A DNA stretch of 30,942 bases from Candidatus Avelusimicrobium stercoris (lineage in GTDB: Bacteria; Elusimicrobiota; Elusimicrobia; Elusimicrobiales; Elusimicrobiaceae). The position numbers were made by a program, and so were the translations under genes. Positions 21,191 through 29,450 of the stretch are shown here, piece after piece (the first letter of the stretch is position 1; every line of letters starts with the position of its first letter). Under the pieces are notes generated by a model, which saw only the letters and a program-made list of their open reading frames with translations, made no database searches and was not told where the DNA came from. The stretch spans positions 15,839-46,780 of the forward strand of contig DJFE01000035.1 of assembly GCA_002432025.1 (NCBI GenBank). The letters are read 5' to 3'.

Positions 21191-21661
21191 ATGAAAAAGA
21201 TTTTTATTACGGCTGCGGCCGCCAGTTTAGTGGTATGTGCTTTCTGCTTGGCGCGCACCGTCAGCGAAGGGCGTTTTAACATCTCGGGTACGGTTACCGT
21301 GCCGGAGCGCTTGGCCTCTATGGCGCAGGCGGACAACAATTCCTGCGCGATTATCGTTAAAAACGAGGCCGATGTGCCCGTGGCGATTAAGCGCGTGGTA
21401 AACCCGAAGTTCCCGCTTGCTTTTACGATGGGGGAAGAAGATTTATTAGCCGCTAATTTGGACGGTAATTTAAAGTTGGAAGTCCAAATCAACAACCACG
21501 GCCAGTTAGGCGTGGTGAAACAAGGGGATATCTTCGGTGCAGTGGACGGCACGATTAAGCCTAATGCCAAAAATGTAACCGTTGCGGCGGATAAAACCTT
21601 GGGCCGCGTGCAGTTGGCCCGCAACGTAAAGGGAAATTTCTTCCGTACGGCTGCCCGCTAA
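21191..21661 (+). CDS. Small exported protein resembling CcmI/CycH C-terminal domain
   Basis: The 156-aa product has an N-terminal signal or anchor (about 1-22, MKKIFITAAAASLVVCAFCLA) and one beta-rich domain. The order of SGTVTVPERLA, NSCAIIVKNEADVPVAIKRV, FPLAFTMGEEDLL and LKLEVQINNHGQLGVVKQGDI is similar in layout to the C-terminal periplasmic domain of cytochrome c biogenesis factor CcmI. That likeness is from memory and is weak; no other cytochrome c maturation gene is in the window. A lipobox is not convincing. The promoter position suggests a leaderless transcript. A terminator follows. Confidence 0.75.
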   Translation: MKKIFITAAAASLVVCAFCLARTVSEGRFNISGTVTVPERLASMAQADNNSCAIIVKNEADVPVAIKRVVNPKFPLAFTMGEEDLLAANLDGNLKLEVQINNHGQLGVVKQGDIFGAVDGTIKPNAKNVTVAADKTLGRVQLARNVKGNFFRTAAR

Positions 21662-21675
21662 CCTGACGAATTTAC

Positions 21676-21713
21676 ATAAACCCGGGGCCGCAAAACGCTC
21701 CGGGTTTATTTTA
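21676..21713 (+). terminator. Terminator of 156-aa gene
   Basis: ATAAACCCGG (21676-21685) pairs perfectly with CCGGGTTTAT (21700-21709), followed by TTTTAT. Confidence 0.85.
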
Positions 21714-21734
21714 TGTTTCCCGGCGGAAAAGGGC

Positions 21735-21763
21735 TTGACTATACGCCCTATATATAGCAAAAT
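21735..21763 (+). promoter_or_regulatory. Probable promoter of 241-aa gene
   Basis: TTGACT (21735-21740), a 17-nt spacer and CAAAAT (21758-21763). The leader is about 20 nt and includes GGGGG before the ATG at 21791. Confidence 0.5.
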
Positions 21764-21790
21764 ACAAGTAACACCGATTTTGGGGGAAAA

Positions 21791-22516
21791 ATGAGACGCA
21801 GTTTATTTCTTTTAGCCACGCTTGCTATGTCGTCTGCGCTGTATGCGCAGCCGGACGCCAGCACCTATAACCGCGAAAAAGTATTGGACATTTTTGCCCA
21901 ATACAACCCAGCCGTATTGGAAAATGCCAAAAAGAACGCCGATTATAATGCTATTTTGGAGGATTTGGCCGCTTCTTACCAAGCACCCGATACGGAAGAG
22001 GCCCGCTTTGAATTAATCTCCGTGGCGCGCAATTTTGATAATTCTATCCGCCTGCATACGCTTTCCGAGCAGTACGAGGAGGCTTTATTCCTCTCTGCCG
22101 TAAACGGAGTGGACGCGTCCGCTACGGATAAATACTTTAACCGTCAGGTGGCCGATGTATTGGGCCGGGTCTGGGCGGTTACGGTCAACTTGCGCGAGGA
22201 ACAGATTAAAGAATATAAAAAGCAGTTGGCGCAAGTTAAAAAGGACAAAACCCTCTCTTCTGCGGACCGCACGGCCCAAAGCAACGCCTTAAAGGCCAAA
22301 ATCAAAGCCGTAAAGGCTGAACTCAAAGCCCTGAAAAAGGACCCGGGCTCCCAGATTTCCACCGCCGCCCAAGTGTTTGGGCAGCAGGTGCAAACCCGCG
22401 TGCAAACCAGATTGTCTGCCTTGGCCGCTTCGTCCGAGAAAGACGCCGCTTTGCAAACGGAGCAAACGCCCAATCTGCAAGTAAAAACCAATCACAAAAA
22501 GCCGGTCGCCAAATAA
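21791..22516 (+). CDS. Unrecognised secreted coiled-coil protein
   Basis: A 241-aa protein of no family known to me. It has a signal peptide (about 1-19, cut after LYA), a helical body (25-130, with YNREKVLDIFAQYNPAVLEN), a strongly charged coiled coil (about 130-185, LREEQIKEYKKQLAQVKKDK and LKAKIKAVKAELKALKKD), then a Gln/Thr-rich, Lys-rich tail (LQTEQTPNLQVKTNHKKP). No transmembrane segment is seen after the signal, so it is probably periplasmic. GGGGG lies 4 nt before the ATG. It lies 72 nt upstream of secA with no clear terminator between, so partial read-through into secA is possible. The motif QTEQTP recurs in the SecA linker, likely by chance. Confidence 0.8.
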   Translation: MRRSLFLLATLAMSSALYAQPDASTYNREKVLDIFAQYNPAVLENAKKNADYNAILEDLAASYQAPDTEEARFELISVARNFDNSIRLHTLSEQYEEALFLSAVNGVDASATDKYFNRQVADVLGRVWAVTVNLREEQIKEYKKQLAQVKKDKTLSSADRTAQSNALKAKIKAVKAELKALKKDPGSQISTAAQVFGQQVQTRVQTRLSALAASSEKDAALQTEQTPNLQVKTNHKKPVAK

Positions 22517-22588
22517 CAGGTTTCTTTTGGCCCGCCGTATGGGGCTATGCCTTGCCGTACTATTTTAATTTAAAAGGAACTTTGTTAT

Positions 22589-25174
22589 ATGATTAGAACT
22601 TTAATTGATAAAATTTTTGGAACCAAAAGCGAACGCGACCTTAAAAAAATCCAACATTATGTAGATGACGCCAACAAATTCACCGCTGAATTTGAACATT
22701 TGACCGACGACCAGTTAAAGTCCAAAACCCAAGAATTTAAAGACCGTTTGGCCAAGGGCGAAACCTTGGACCAATTACTGCCCGAAGCCTTTGCCGTGGT
22801 CCGCTTGGCCGCGCAAAGAGTCATCGGCTTGCGCCCGTACGATGTACAAATGCTGGGCGGTATCGTACTGCACCAAGGAAAAATTGCCGAAATGGGCACC
22901 GGGGAAGGTAAAACCCTGGTGGCCGTGTTGCCCTCTTACTTAAACGCGCTTACCGGCAAAGGGGTACACGTCGTAACGGTAAACGATTATTTGGCCCGCC
23001 GCGACCGCCAATGGATGGGTCCTATCCACGAATTTTTGGGCCTTACCGTGGGCTACATCAGCCACGATATGGACAATGCCGACCGCCGCGAAATGTACGC
23101 CAAGGACATTACCTATGTAACCAATAACGAACTGGGTTTTGACTACCTGCGCGACAATATGGTAATTAACCGCGAAGACCGCGTTTTGCGTCCGCTCAAC
23201 TATTGTATCGTGGACGAGGTGGACTCCATTTTAATTGACGAGGCCCGCACCCCGCTTATTATTTCCGGCCCGTCCGAACAAAGCACCGATAAATATTACA
23301 TTGTAAACCGCTTAATTCCGTCTTTAAAGGTTCGTATGATTACGGAAAAGGACGAAGTAAAAGCCAAATACGAGGGCATTAACTTGGATGAGGGCGTGGA
23401 CGCCATTATTGACGAAAAGGCCCACACCGCCACCTTGACCGATACGGGTATTGCCAAGGCGGAAAAGTTCTTAAATGTGCCCAACCTGTATAACGATGTG
23501 GAATCCGAGTGGGTCCACCACATTAACCAAGCCCTGCGCGCGCACCACTTGTACGAGCGCGACGTGGACTATGTGGTAAAGGACGGCGAAGTCATTATCG
23601 TGGACGAATTTACGGGACGCTTAATGCCGGGCCGCCGTTGGAGCGACGGTTTGCACCAAGCGGTGGAAGCCAAAGAAGGATTGCAAATTAAAGAAGAAAA
23701 CCAGACCTTGGCTACCATTACCTTCCAGAATTTCTTTAAACTTTACAAAAAACTCTCCGGTATGACGGGTACGGCTATGACCGAGGCCAACGAGTTCTGG
23801 CAGATTTACAAATTAGACGTGGTGGAAATCCGCCCCAACCGCCCCTCTAAACGCATTGACTACCCGGACCTTGTGTATTTGACGGAACGCGAAAAATTTA
23901 ACGCTATTGTGGACGAGGTGGAAGATTTGTGGAAGAAGGGTGCCCCGGTGCTGGTGGGTACGCGCTCTATTGAAAAGTCCGAAAAATTGAGCCATATGCT
24001 CCGCGCCAAGGGGATTCCGCACCAAGTGTTAAACGCCAAATACCACGAAATGGAAGCCCAAATCATCAGCCAGGCAGGCCGCAAAGGAGCCGTAACGATT
24101 GCTACCAATATGGCCGGCCGCGGTACGGATATTGTATTGGGCGGCAACCCGGCCAATAAGCAGGAACAGGACGAAGTGGTGGCGTTGGGCGGTTTGCACG
24201 TTATCGGCAGTGAACGCCACGAGTCCCGCCGTATTGATAACCAGTTGCGCGGACGCTGTGCCCGCCAAGGCGATCCGGGCTGCTCCCGCTTTTACATTTC
24301 GTTGGATGACGAATTAATGCGCTTGTTCGCCAATACCACCAAAATCGCTTCCGTACTCAGCACGATGGGTATGAAGGAGGGCGAAGCCATTGAATCGCGC
24401 CTGATGACGCGCCAAATTGAAGGCGCCCAGCGTATGGTGGAAGGCCGCAACTTTGATATCCGCAAGCAGTTGCTGGATTATGATAAAGTAATGAACCAAC
24501 AGCGCACCGCTATTTACGGATTAAGAAACGCCATTTTGGACGGCGCGGATATGACCGATAAAACGATGCAAATGATGGAAGAAATTGTGGATGAACTGGT
24601 GGAACAGTATTACAATTATTCCCACCCGCAACGCTGTGATTTTGAAGCGTTAAACGTCAATTTGCGTAATTTCTTCCCCGGTGATTTCCACTTTACCGCG
24701 GAAAACGTCGGCCGCAAATCGCACGACCAGTTGGTGGATGAAATTATGGCGCAGGTAAAGGATTTGTACCACGCCCGCGTGCTTTACTTTGCCGAGCAAG
24801 GCATCAACTTTGCGGAAATTGAGCGGATGCTTTTACTGCAAATTATTGATAACGCTTGGAAGCAGAATTTGTACGAACTGGACCAGTTGCAAAACAGCGT
24901 AAGCCTGCGCGGATACGCCCAAAAGGACCCGTTGATTGAGTATCAAAAGGAATCCTATAAGTTGTATTCCTCTATGCTTAACCGCGTGCGCGACTTAATG
25001 GTCAGTTACATCTTCCGCTTGCAACTGCCTCCCCGCCGCACCCCGGCCCAGCAAGCGCAGGCCAACAACGCCGCCAGCCAAACGGAGCAAACGCCCAAGC
25101 ATATCGGGCGCAACGACCCGTGCCCGTGCGGCAGCGGTAAAAAATACAAAAAATGCTGCGGAGCCAATTTATGA
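22589..25174 (+). CDS. secA: Preprotein translocase ATPase SecA
   Basis: SecA drives secretion of unfolded proteins through SecYEG with ATP. At 861 aa it has the full domain order: Walker A MGTGEGKTLVA (102-112), the DEAD-box Walker B-like VDEVDSILIDEARTPLIISG, the preprotein-binding domain, the HWD/HSD with second nucleotide-binding fold (TNMAGRGTDIVLGGNPAN, GSERHESRRIDNQLRGRCARQGDPG), and the C-terminal zinc finger CPCGSGKKYKKCC needed for SecB or lipid contact. AAGGAA precedes the ATG. It is first in a seven-gene run; its TGA overlaps the next ATG (ATGA). Confidence 0.98.
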   Translation: MIRTLIDKIFGTKSERDLKKIQHYVDDANKFTAEFEHLTDDQLKSKTQEFKDRLAKGETLDQLLPEAFAVVRLAAQRVIGLRPYDVQMLGGIVLHQGKIAEMGTGEGKTLVAVLPSYLNALTGKGVHVVTVNDYLARRDRQWMGPIHEFLGLTVGYISHDMDNADRREMYAKDITYVTNNELGFDYLRDNMVINREDRVLRPLNYCIVDEVDSILIDEARTPLIISGPSEQSTDKYYIVNRLIPSLKVRMITEKDEVKAKYEGINLDEGVDAIIDEKAHTATLTDTGIAKAEKFLNVPNLYNDVESEWVHHINQALRAHHLYERDVDYVVKDGEVIIVDEFTGRLMPGRRWSDGLHQAVEAKEGLQIKEENQTLATITFQNFFKLYKKLSGMTGTAMTEANEFWQIYKLDVVEIRPNRPSKRIDYPDLVYLTEREKFNAIVDEVEDLWKKGAPVLVGTRSIEKSEKLSHMLRAKGIPHQVLNAKYHEMEAQIISQAGRKGAVTIATNMAGRGTDIVLGGNPANKQEQDEVVALGGLHVIGSERHESRRIDNQLRGRCARQGDPGCSRFYISLDDELMRLFANTTKIASVLSTMGMKEGEAIESRLMTRQIEGAQRMVEGRNFDIRKQLLDYDKVMNQQRTAIYGLRNAILDGADMTDKTMQMMEEIVDELVEQYYNYSHPQRCDFEALNVNLRNFFPGDFHFTAENVGRKSHDQLVDEIMAQVKDLYHARVLYFAEQGINFAEIERMLLLQIIDNAWKQNLYELDQLQNSVSLRGYAQKDPLIEYQKESYKLYSSMLNRVRDLMVSYIFRLQLPPRRTPAQQAQANNAASQTEQTPKHIGRNDPCPCGSGKKYKKCCGANL

Positions 25175-25602
25175 AATATAAGATAAAAGAACTGCTTTTG
25201 CTGTGCTGTGCCGTGGGCGTGATTGCCCTCTTGCCGTTGTTATACAGCAAGGATGCCCCCATAGAGGTAAGCGTCCCTGCGCTTAACTCGCAGGAAATGG
25301 ACGCCAAGGCCGAGGAACAACATAAAGAAGCCGCCGTGGCCGCGGCTAAGGCGCAAGTGCGCCGGATGTACCGCTGCCAAGCCGATGAGGATTGCATTAT
25401 CGTAGATAAAGACCCTTGCGGCTGCTTGGTGGGGCCTTTGGGCGTAACGGCCATTAATGCCGAATTTACGCTGGACTTTAACAAAATGCAGTCTAACCTC
25501 GTAGCCAAGGCCTGCCCGGACGGCGCGCCTTCTACGGTGCGGGAGTGTAGCCCGAATGCACAAGCCGTATGCGTGGAAAATGTGTGTAAGATACGGTTTT
25601 AA
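25171..25602 (+). CDS. Membrane-anchored eight-cysteine protein coupled to secA
   Basis: The start at 25171 overlaps the secA stop (ATGA) and follows GGAG by 7 nt, giving 143 aa. An N-terminal hydrophobic segment (about 7-25) anchors or exports it. A short helical Ala/Glu stretch (40-65) leads to a compact C-terminal domain with eight cysteines (69, 75, 83, 85, 115, 126, 134, 139), including CQADEDC and DPCGC. The even number and spacing suggest a disulphide-rich extracytoplasmic fold. I do not know the family name. It lies between secA and lnt, pointing to the envelope, but no function can be assigned. Confidence 0.82.
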   Translation: MKYKIKELLLLCCAVGVIALLPLLYSKDAPIEVSVPALNSQEMDAKAEEQHKEAAVAAAKAQVRRMYRCQADEDCIIVDKDPCGCLVGPLGVTAINAEFTLDFNKMQSNLVAKACPDGAPSTVRECSPNAQAVCVENVCKIRF

Positions 25603-25607
25603 GGCAT

Positions 25608-27239
25608 ATGCGGGAGTTTAGGGAAACTATTTCACAACAAGACGCCCAGGCGGAGAAATCTTCCGCCTGGGTGCGTGTTAAAACCGTACTCTTGGGTGCG
25701 GTGCGGATTGTTTTTTTGCTGGCTTGTATGTTGGGCACGGCTTGGCTGATGTACCAAAGTTATCCCAACAAATCCCAGCATTTTTTGGCTTGGTTTGCGT
25801 TGGCGCCGTTTATTTGGGGAGTGGCTAAAATCAAAGGATTTTGGTCCTCTTTTTTTTATGGCTGGCTGACGGCCTTGCTGTTTAACGCGGGGATTTTATA
25901 TTGGATTTATTACACTTGCTTGCACGGCGGTGGGCTTTCACAGGGGCTTTCCGTGGCCGCTTGGCTGGGGTTAAGCGGACTTTTGGCCGTACAGTTTGCT
26001 ATATTGGGTGGTTCGTGCTACTTTTTAAAGCGTGCGGGAGGATTTTTCCCGGTGCTTGTTGCGTGTGGGGTGGTGGCCTTAGAGTGGGTGCACCAAACGG
26101 TTGCTTTTTACTTTTTGGGCTTCCCGTGGATTATGTTGGGCTACACCCAATGGAACGCGCCCGAAATGCTGCAAATCGCCTCTTTTACGGGGGTATATGG
26201 CGTTAGTTTTGTAATTGCTTTTGTGGGGGCTTCTATCGGTTGGGCATTTGCTGAAAACGGCGTAAAAAAGGGCGTTTGGCATATGGTTCTGGCCGCGCTT
26301 GTTTTTGTGGGCGTGTATGGCTACGGCCACAAGGTATTGCCTGCTAAACCGCTTGGCGAAATGCGCCAGCCGCTTTTAAGTTTAAATACCGCGCTTATCC
26401 AGCCCAATATAGACCAATACAAAAAATGGAGTCCCGAATACGAGAACGAAATTACCGATACCTTGGAACAGTTGGGAGCCCAATTAGAAGGTAAAAATTT
26501 GATGTTGGCCGTCTGGCCCGAAAGCGCCGTGCCGGGTGCGCTAGCCGAAGAAAAATATACCAATCTGTTTGAAGATATTGCCGCCCGTTCGGGTGCTTAC
26601 CAGTTTATAGGCTCCAATGTGGAAGGGGAAAACAACCAATATGTAGGGGCCTATTTGCTTCCGCCCAATGAGGGGGATTGGCAAAATTACCGTAAAATTA
26701 AACTTGTGCCGTTTGGGGAATATATCCCGCTAGAAAATCTCGTCCGCTTGGCCTTTAAAAATGTAGAAGTGCTGGGCGAACTGGGGGCCTTTACCCCTGG
26801 CCCGCGCGGGCAGAAACCGCTGGACGTGTCCGGCGTGGCGGTGGGCGAAACGATTTGCTATGAGAGCATTTTCCCGCAGTTGTGGCTCTCGCAAAACCGC
26901 CAAGGGGCTAAATTTTTTGTAAATATTACCAACGATGCCTGGTTCTTTAAAACGGCCGCGCCGTACCAGCATTTGGCCGTAAACGTATTGCGCGCGGTGG
27001 AAACGGGGCGCCCCGTACTCCGCGCCGCCAACACGGGGTTTTCGGCGTATATTGACCCGTTTGGCCGTATTGAAAAGCAGTCCGGCCTGTTTACGCAGGA
27101 GATTTTAACCGCTTCCGTACCGCTTGCGGTAGGGGACAGACAAAACTTTTATACGCAGTTTGGCGATTGGTTCGCCTGGCTGTGCGCGGCGGTCTTTTTT
27201 ACGCTGCTGGTTTCCACAATGGTTTTTGCTTATGAATAA
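25608..27239 (+). CDS. lnt: Apolipoprotein N-acyltransferase
   Basis: Lnt adds the third acyl chain to the N-terminal cysteine of lipoproteins at the inner membrane. The 543-aa protein has an N-terminal membrane part (about six to eight segments, 25-240), a nitrilase-like periplasmic domain (about 258-500), and a final transmembrane helix. The catalytic triad is visible: Glu305 in VWPESAVPG, Lys365 in KIKLVPFGEY, Cys417 in GETICYES. It begins 5 nt after the preceding gene and its end overlaps prfB by 8 nt. It supports a diderm lipoprotein pathway. Confidence 0.96.
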   Translation: MREFRETISQQDAQAEKSSAWVRVKTVLLGAVRIVFLLACMLGTAWLMYQSYPNKSQHFLAWFALAPFIWGVAKIKGFWSSFFYGWLTALLFNAGILYWIYYTCLHGGGLSQGLSVAAWLGLSGLLAVQFAILGGSCYFLKRAGGFFPVLVACGVVALEWVHQTVAFYFLGFPWIMLGYTQWNAPEMLQIASFTGVYGVSFVIAFVGASIGWAFAENGVKKGVWHMVLAALVFVGVYGYGHKVLPAKPLGEMRQPLLSLNTALIQPNIDQYKKWSPEYENEITDTLEQLGAQLEGKNLMLAVWPESAVPGALAEEKYTNLFEDIAARSGAYQFIGSNVEGENNQYVGAYLLPPNEGDWQNYRKIKLVPFGEYIPLENLVRLAFKNVEVLGELGAFTPGPRGQKPLDVSGVAVGETICYESIFPQLWLSQNRQGAKFFVNITNDAWFFKTAAPYQHLAVNVLRAVETGRPVLRAANTGFSAYIDPFGRIEKQSGLFTQEILTASVPLAVGDRQNFYTQFGDWFAWLCAAVFFTLLVSTMVFAYE

Positions 27240-28350
27240 TATTGAATTTAAAGATGTAGAGCAGACAATTTCCGATTTAGCCGCCCGCGTGGCCAAGATT
27301 GAATCCATAGATGACATTTCCGGCAAAAAGCAGGAATTGGCCGCCTTGCAGGCGCAGTCGGCGGACCCCGCCTTTTGGAACGACACCAAAAAGGCCAAGG
27401 ACGTCAGCCGCCAAATTGATTTATTAAAAACATCTATTGATACCTTTTACGCGCTCCATAAAAAAATGGAGGACGACCGCGCTTGGTTTGATCTGTGCAA
27501 GGAAATGCAGGACCAAAACGAACTGGCCGCCTTGGCCGCTTCGTTGCAGGAAACCGAAAAACAAGTGGCTAAAAAAGAGGGCGAAATCCGCCTGTCGGAC
27601 CCGAACGACAAACTAAACGCCATTTTGACTATTCACGCCGGAGCGGGTGGAACCGAATCTTGCGACTGGGCGCAAATGCTGGTGCGTATGTACACGCGCT
27701 GGGCCGAACAGCACGGCTTTAAATTTTCCGTATTAGACGCACAACCCGGCGATGAAGCGGGTATCAAAACGCTTTCCGCAATGGTGGAAGGCCCCTTCGC
27801 CTATGGGTACTTAAAAGGGGAAAACGGCGTGCACCGCTTGGTGCGCGTGTCGCCCTTTGACGCCAACGCCCGCCGCCATACCTCCTTTGCTTCGTGCGAC
27901 GTACTGCCGGATATTGACGAGGATATCAATATTGAAATCCCGGAAAAGGATATCCAGTTGGAAACCTCGCGCGCGGGCGGCCACGGCGGACAAAACGTAA
28001 ACAAGGTGGAATCCGCGGTGCGCCTGTTGCATATTCCCACGGGGATTGTGGTGTCTTGCCGCATTGAGCGCAGCCAGTTGCAAAACCGCCAAACGGCTAT
28101 GAAGATGCTCAAAGCCAAACTGTACGAAATGGAAATGGATAAAAAGCGCGGCGAGGCCGAAAAACGCTACGGCCAAAAGGGCGAAATTGCCTGGGGCCAC
28201 CAAATCCGCTCGTATGTGTTTATGCCGTACCAGTTGGTGAAGGACTTGCGCAGCGGGTACGAAACTTCCCAAATCAACGCCGTAATGGACGGCGATTTGG
28301 ACCCGTTTATTTTTGCCTTTTTAAACCACGAAGCAGAAAATAAAAAATAA
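27232..28350 (+). CDS. prfB: Peptide chain release factor 2 (no programmed frameshift)
   Basis: RF2 reads UAA and UGA stops and triggers peptide release. The start is taken as the ATG at 27232 (MNNIEFKDVE), giving 372 aa; the open frame continues further up but only inside lnt. SPF (207-209) is the stop-codon recognition tripeptide, and GGQ (252-254) in RAGGHGGQNVNKVESAVR is the catalytic loop. The N-terminal region around residues 20-35 reads straight through, with no in-frame UGA or CTTTGA slip site, so the common autoregulatory +1 frameshift is missing. It overlaps lnt by 8 nt and hemW by one base (TAATG). Confidence 0.95.
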   Translation: MNNIEFKDVEQTISDLAARVAKIESIDDISGKKQELAALQAQSADPAFWNDTKKAKDVSRQIDLLKTSIDTFYALHKKMEDDRAWFDLCKEMQDQNELAALAASLQETEKQVAKKEGEIRLSDPNDKLNAILTIHAGAGGTESCDWAQMLVRMYTRWAEQHGFKFSVLDAQPGDEAGIKTLSAMVEGPFAYGYLKGENGVHRLVRVSPFDANARRHTSFASCDVLPDIDEDINIEIPEKDIQLETSRAGGHGGQNVNKVESAVRLLHIPTGIVVSCRIERSQLQNRQTAMKMLKAKLYEMEMDKKRGEAEKRYGQKGEIAWGHQIRSYVFMPYQLVKDLRSGYETSQINAVMDGDLDPFIFAFLNHEAENKK

Positions 28351-29450
28351 TGACTACCGGCCTTTATTTCCATATCCCGTTCTGCAAGCAAAAGTGCAAC
28401 TATTGCGATTTTGCTTCCTTTGCAGGGCGGGAAAATTTAATTTCAGCCTATTTACAAGCGCTTGATAAATCCGCCACCTCGGCCCCCAAGCGGGAGTTTA
28501 GCACGCTGTATGTCGGTGGGGGAACGCCCAGTTTACTGAGTGCCGGCCAGTTGGAAGAGTTCTGCGCCCTGATTGCCCGCCACTTTGGCCCGGTTTCCCA
28601 TTTTGAAGAAAGCACCATAGAGGCCAACCCGGAAAGTTTAACCGCCGAAAAGTTGGCGGTTTTAAAGCGCGCGGGCTTTAACCGTATCAGTATGGGGCTT
28701 CAAAGTTTTAACGATGCGGAACTGAAAACCTTGGGCCGCGTGCATAACGTGCAAACCTTTTTGTCGGCCTACTCGTCGGCGCGGAACGCGGGCTTTACCA
28801 ATATTAATGTGGATTTAATTGCCGGGGTGCCGGGGCAAAGTCTGCAAAGTTTTTTGGACGGGTTACAAAAATTGGTGGACTTACACCCGGAACATTTGTC
28901 CGTTTATGGTTTGCAGATAGAAGAAGGAACTCCGTTTTTTGAGCGCGGCCTTGTGTGCGACCAGTTGCTAATGCGCCGTATGCTGGAAGAAGCACATACG
29001 CGTTTGCAGGCGGCGGGATATCACCATTACGAAATTTCCAACTTTGCCTTGTCCGGGCGGGAAGCCAAGCACAATACACACTATTGGCATAACTGCGAAT
29101 ATTTGGGGGTAGGCAGCGGAGCCGCCAGTTATTTAGGCGGCGTTCGCAGCCAAAATACCGATGATGTGGCTGATTTTATTGCCCGCATAAACGACGGCAA
29201 AAGCCCCATCGTGTACAGCGAAAAACTGGAAGGCAAGGAGCACGATGGCGAAAATTTAATGTTGGGGTTGCGCCTATTGGACGGCATAGAACTTACGCCG
29301 TTGCAGGAGCAACTTTTTGGCAAGGATATTGAAAAGCATATCCAAAGCGGCCTTTTGGAGCGGGCGGGAAAAAAGGTAAAATTAACATTAGAGGGACTGT
29401 TTTTAGCCAACGAAGTTTTTTGCAGTTTTGTGGCCCCGTTTGACCAATGA
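28350..29450 (+). CDS. hemW: HemW-type radical SAM heme chaperone
   Basis: HemW is a coproporphyrinogen III oxidase-like radical SAM protein that binds heme and delivers it; it is not the oxidase. Cys12, Cys16 and Cys19 (CKQKCNYC, followed by DF) hold the 4Fe-4S cluster, and YVGGGTPSLL, EANPESLT, GLQSFND and DLIAGVPGQS are the radical SAM core. A C-terminal HemN-like domain follows (HYEISNFA, LMLGLRLLDGI). At 366 aa the size fits HemW. It starts in the prfB stop (TAATG) and ends in the cofE-like start (ATGA). Family members are often misannotated as HemN. Confidence 0.93.
   Translation: MTTGLYFHIPFCKQKCNYCDFASFAGRENLISAYLQALDKSATSAPKREFSTLYVGGGTPSLLSAGQLEEFCALIARHFGPVSHFEESTIEANPESLTAEKLAVLKRAGFNRISMGLQSFNDAELKTLGRVHNVQTFLSAYSSARNAGFTNINVDLIAGVPGQSLQSFLDGLQKLVDLHPEHLSVYGLQIEEGTPFFERGLVCDQLLMRRMLEEAHTRLQAAGYHHYEISNFALSGREAKHNTHYWHNCEYLGVGSGAASYLGGVRSQNTDDVADFIARINDGKSPIVYSEKLEGKEHDGENLMLGLRLLDGIELTPLQEQLFGKDIEKHIQSGLLERAGKKVKLTLEGLFLANEVFCSFVAPFDQ

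Noticed and set aside
27160..27231. Upstream extension of prfB by 24 residues
   Set aside because: It lies within the lnt coding region and reads as a Cys/Arg/Trp-rich shadow; RF2 proteins normally begin near MNNIEF.
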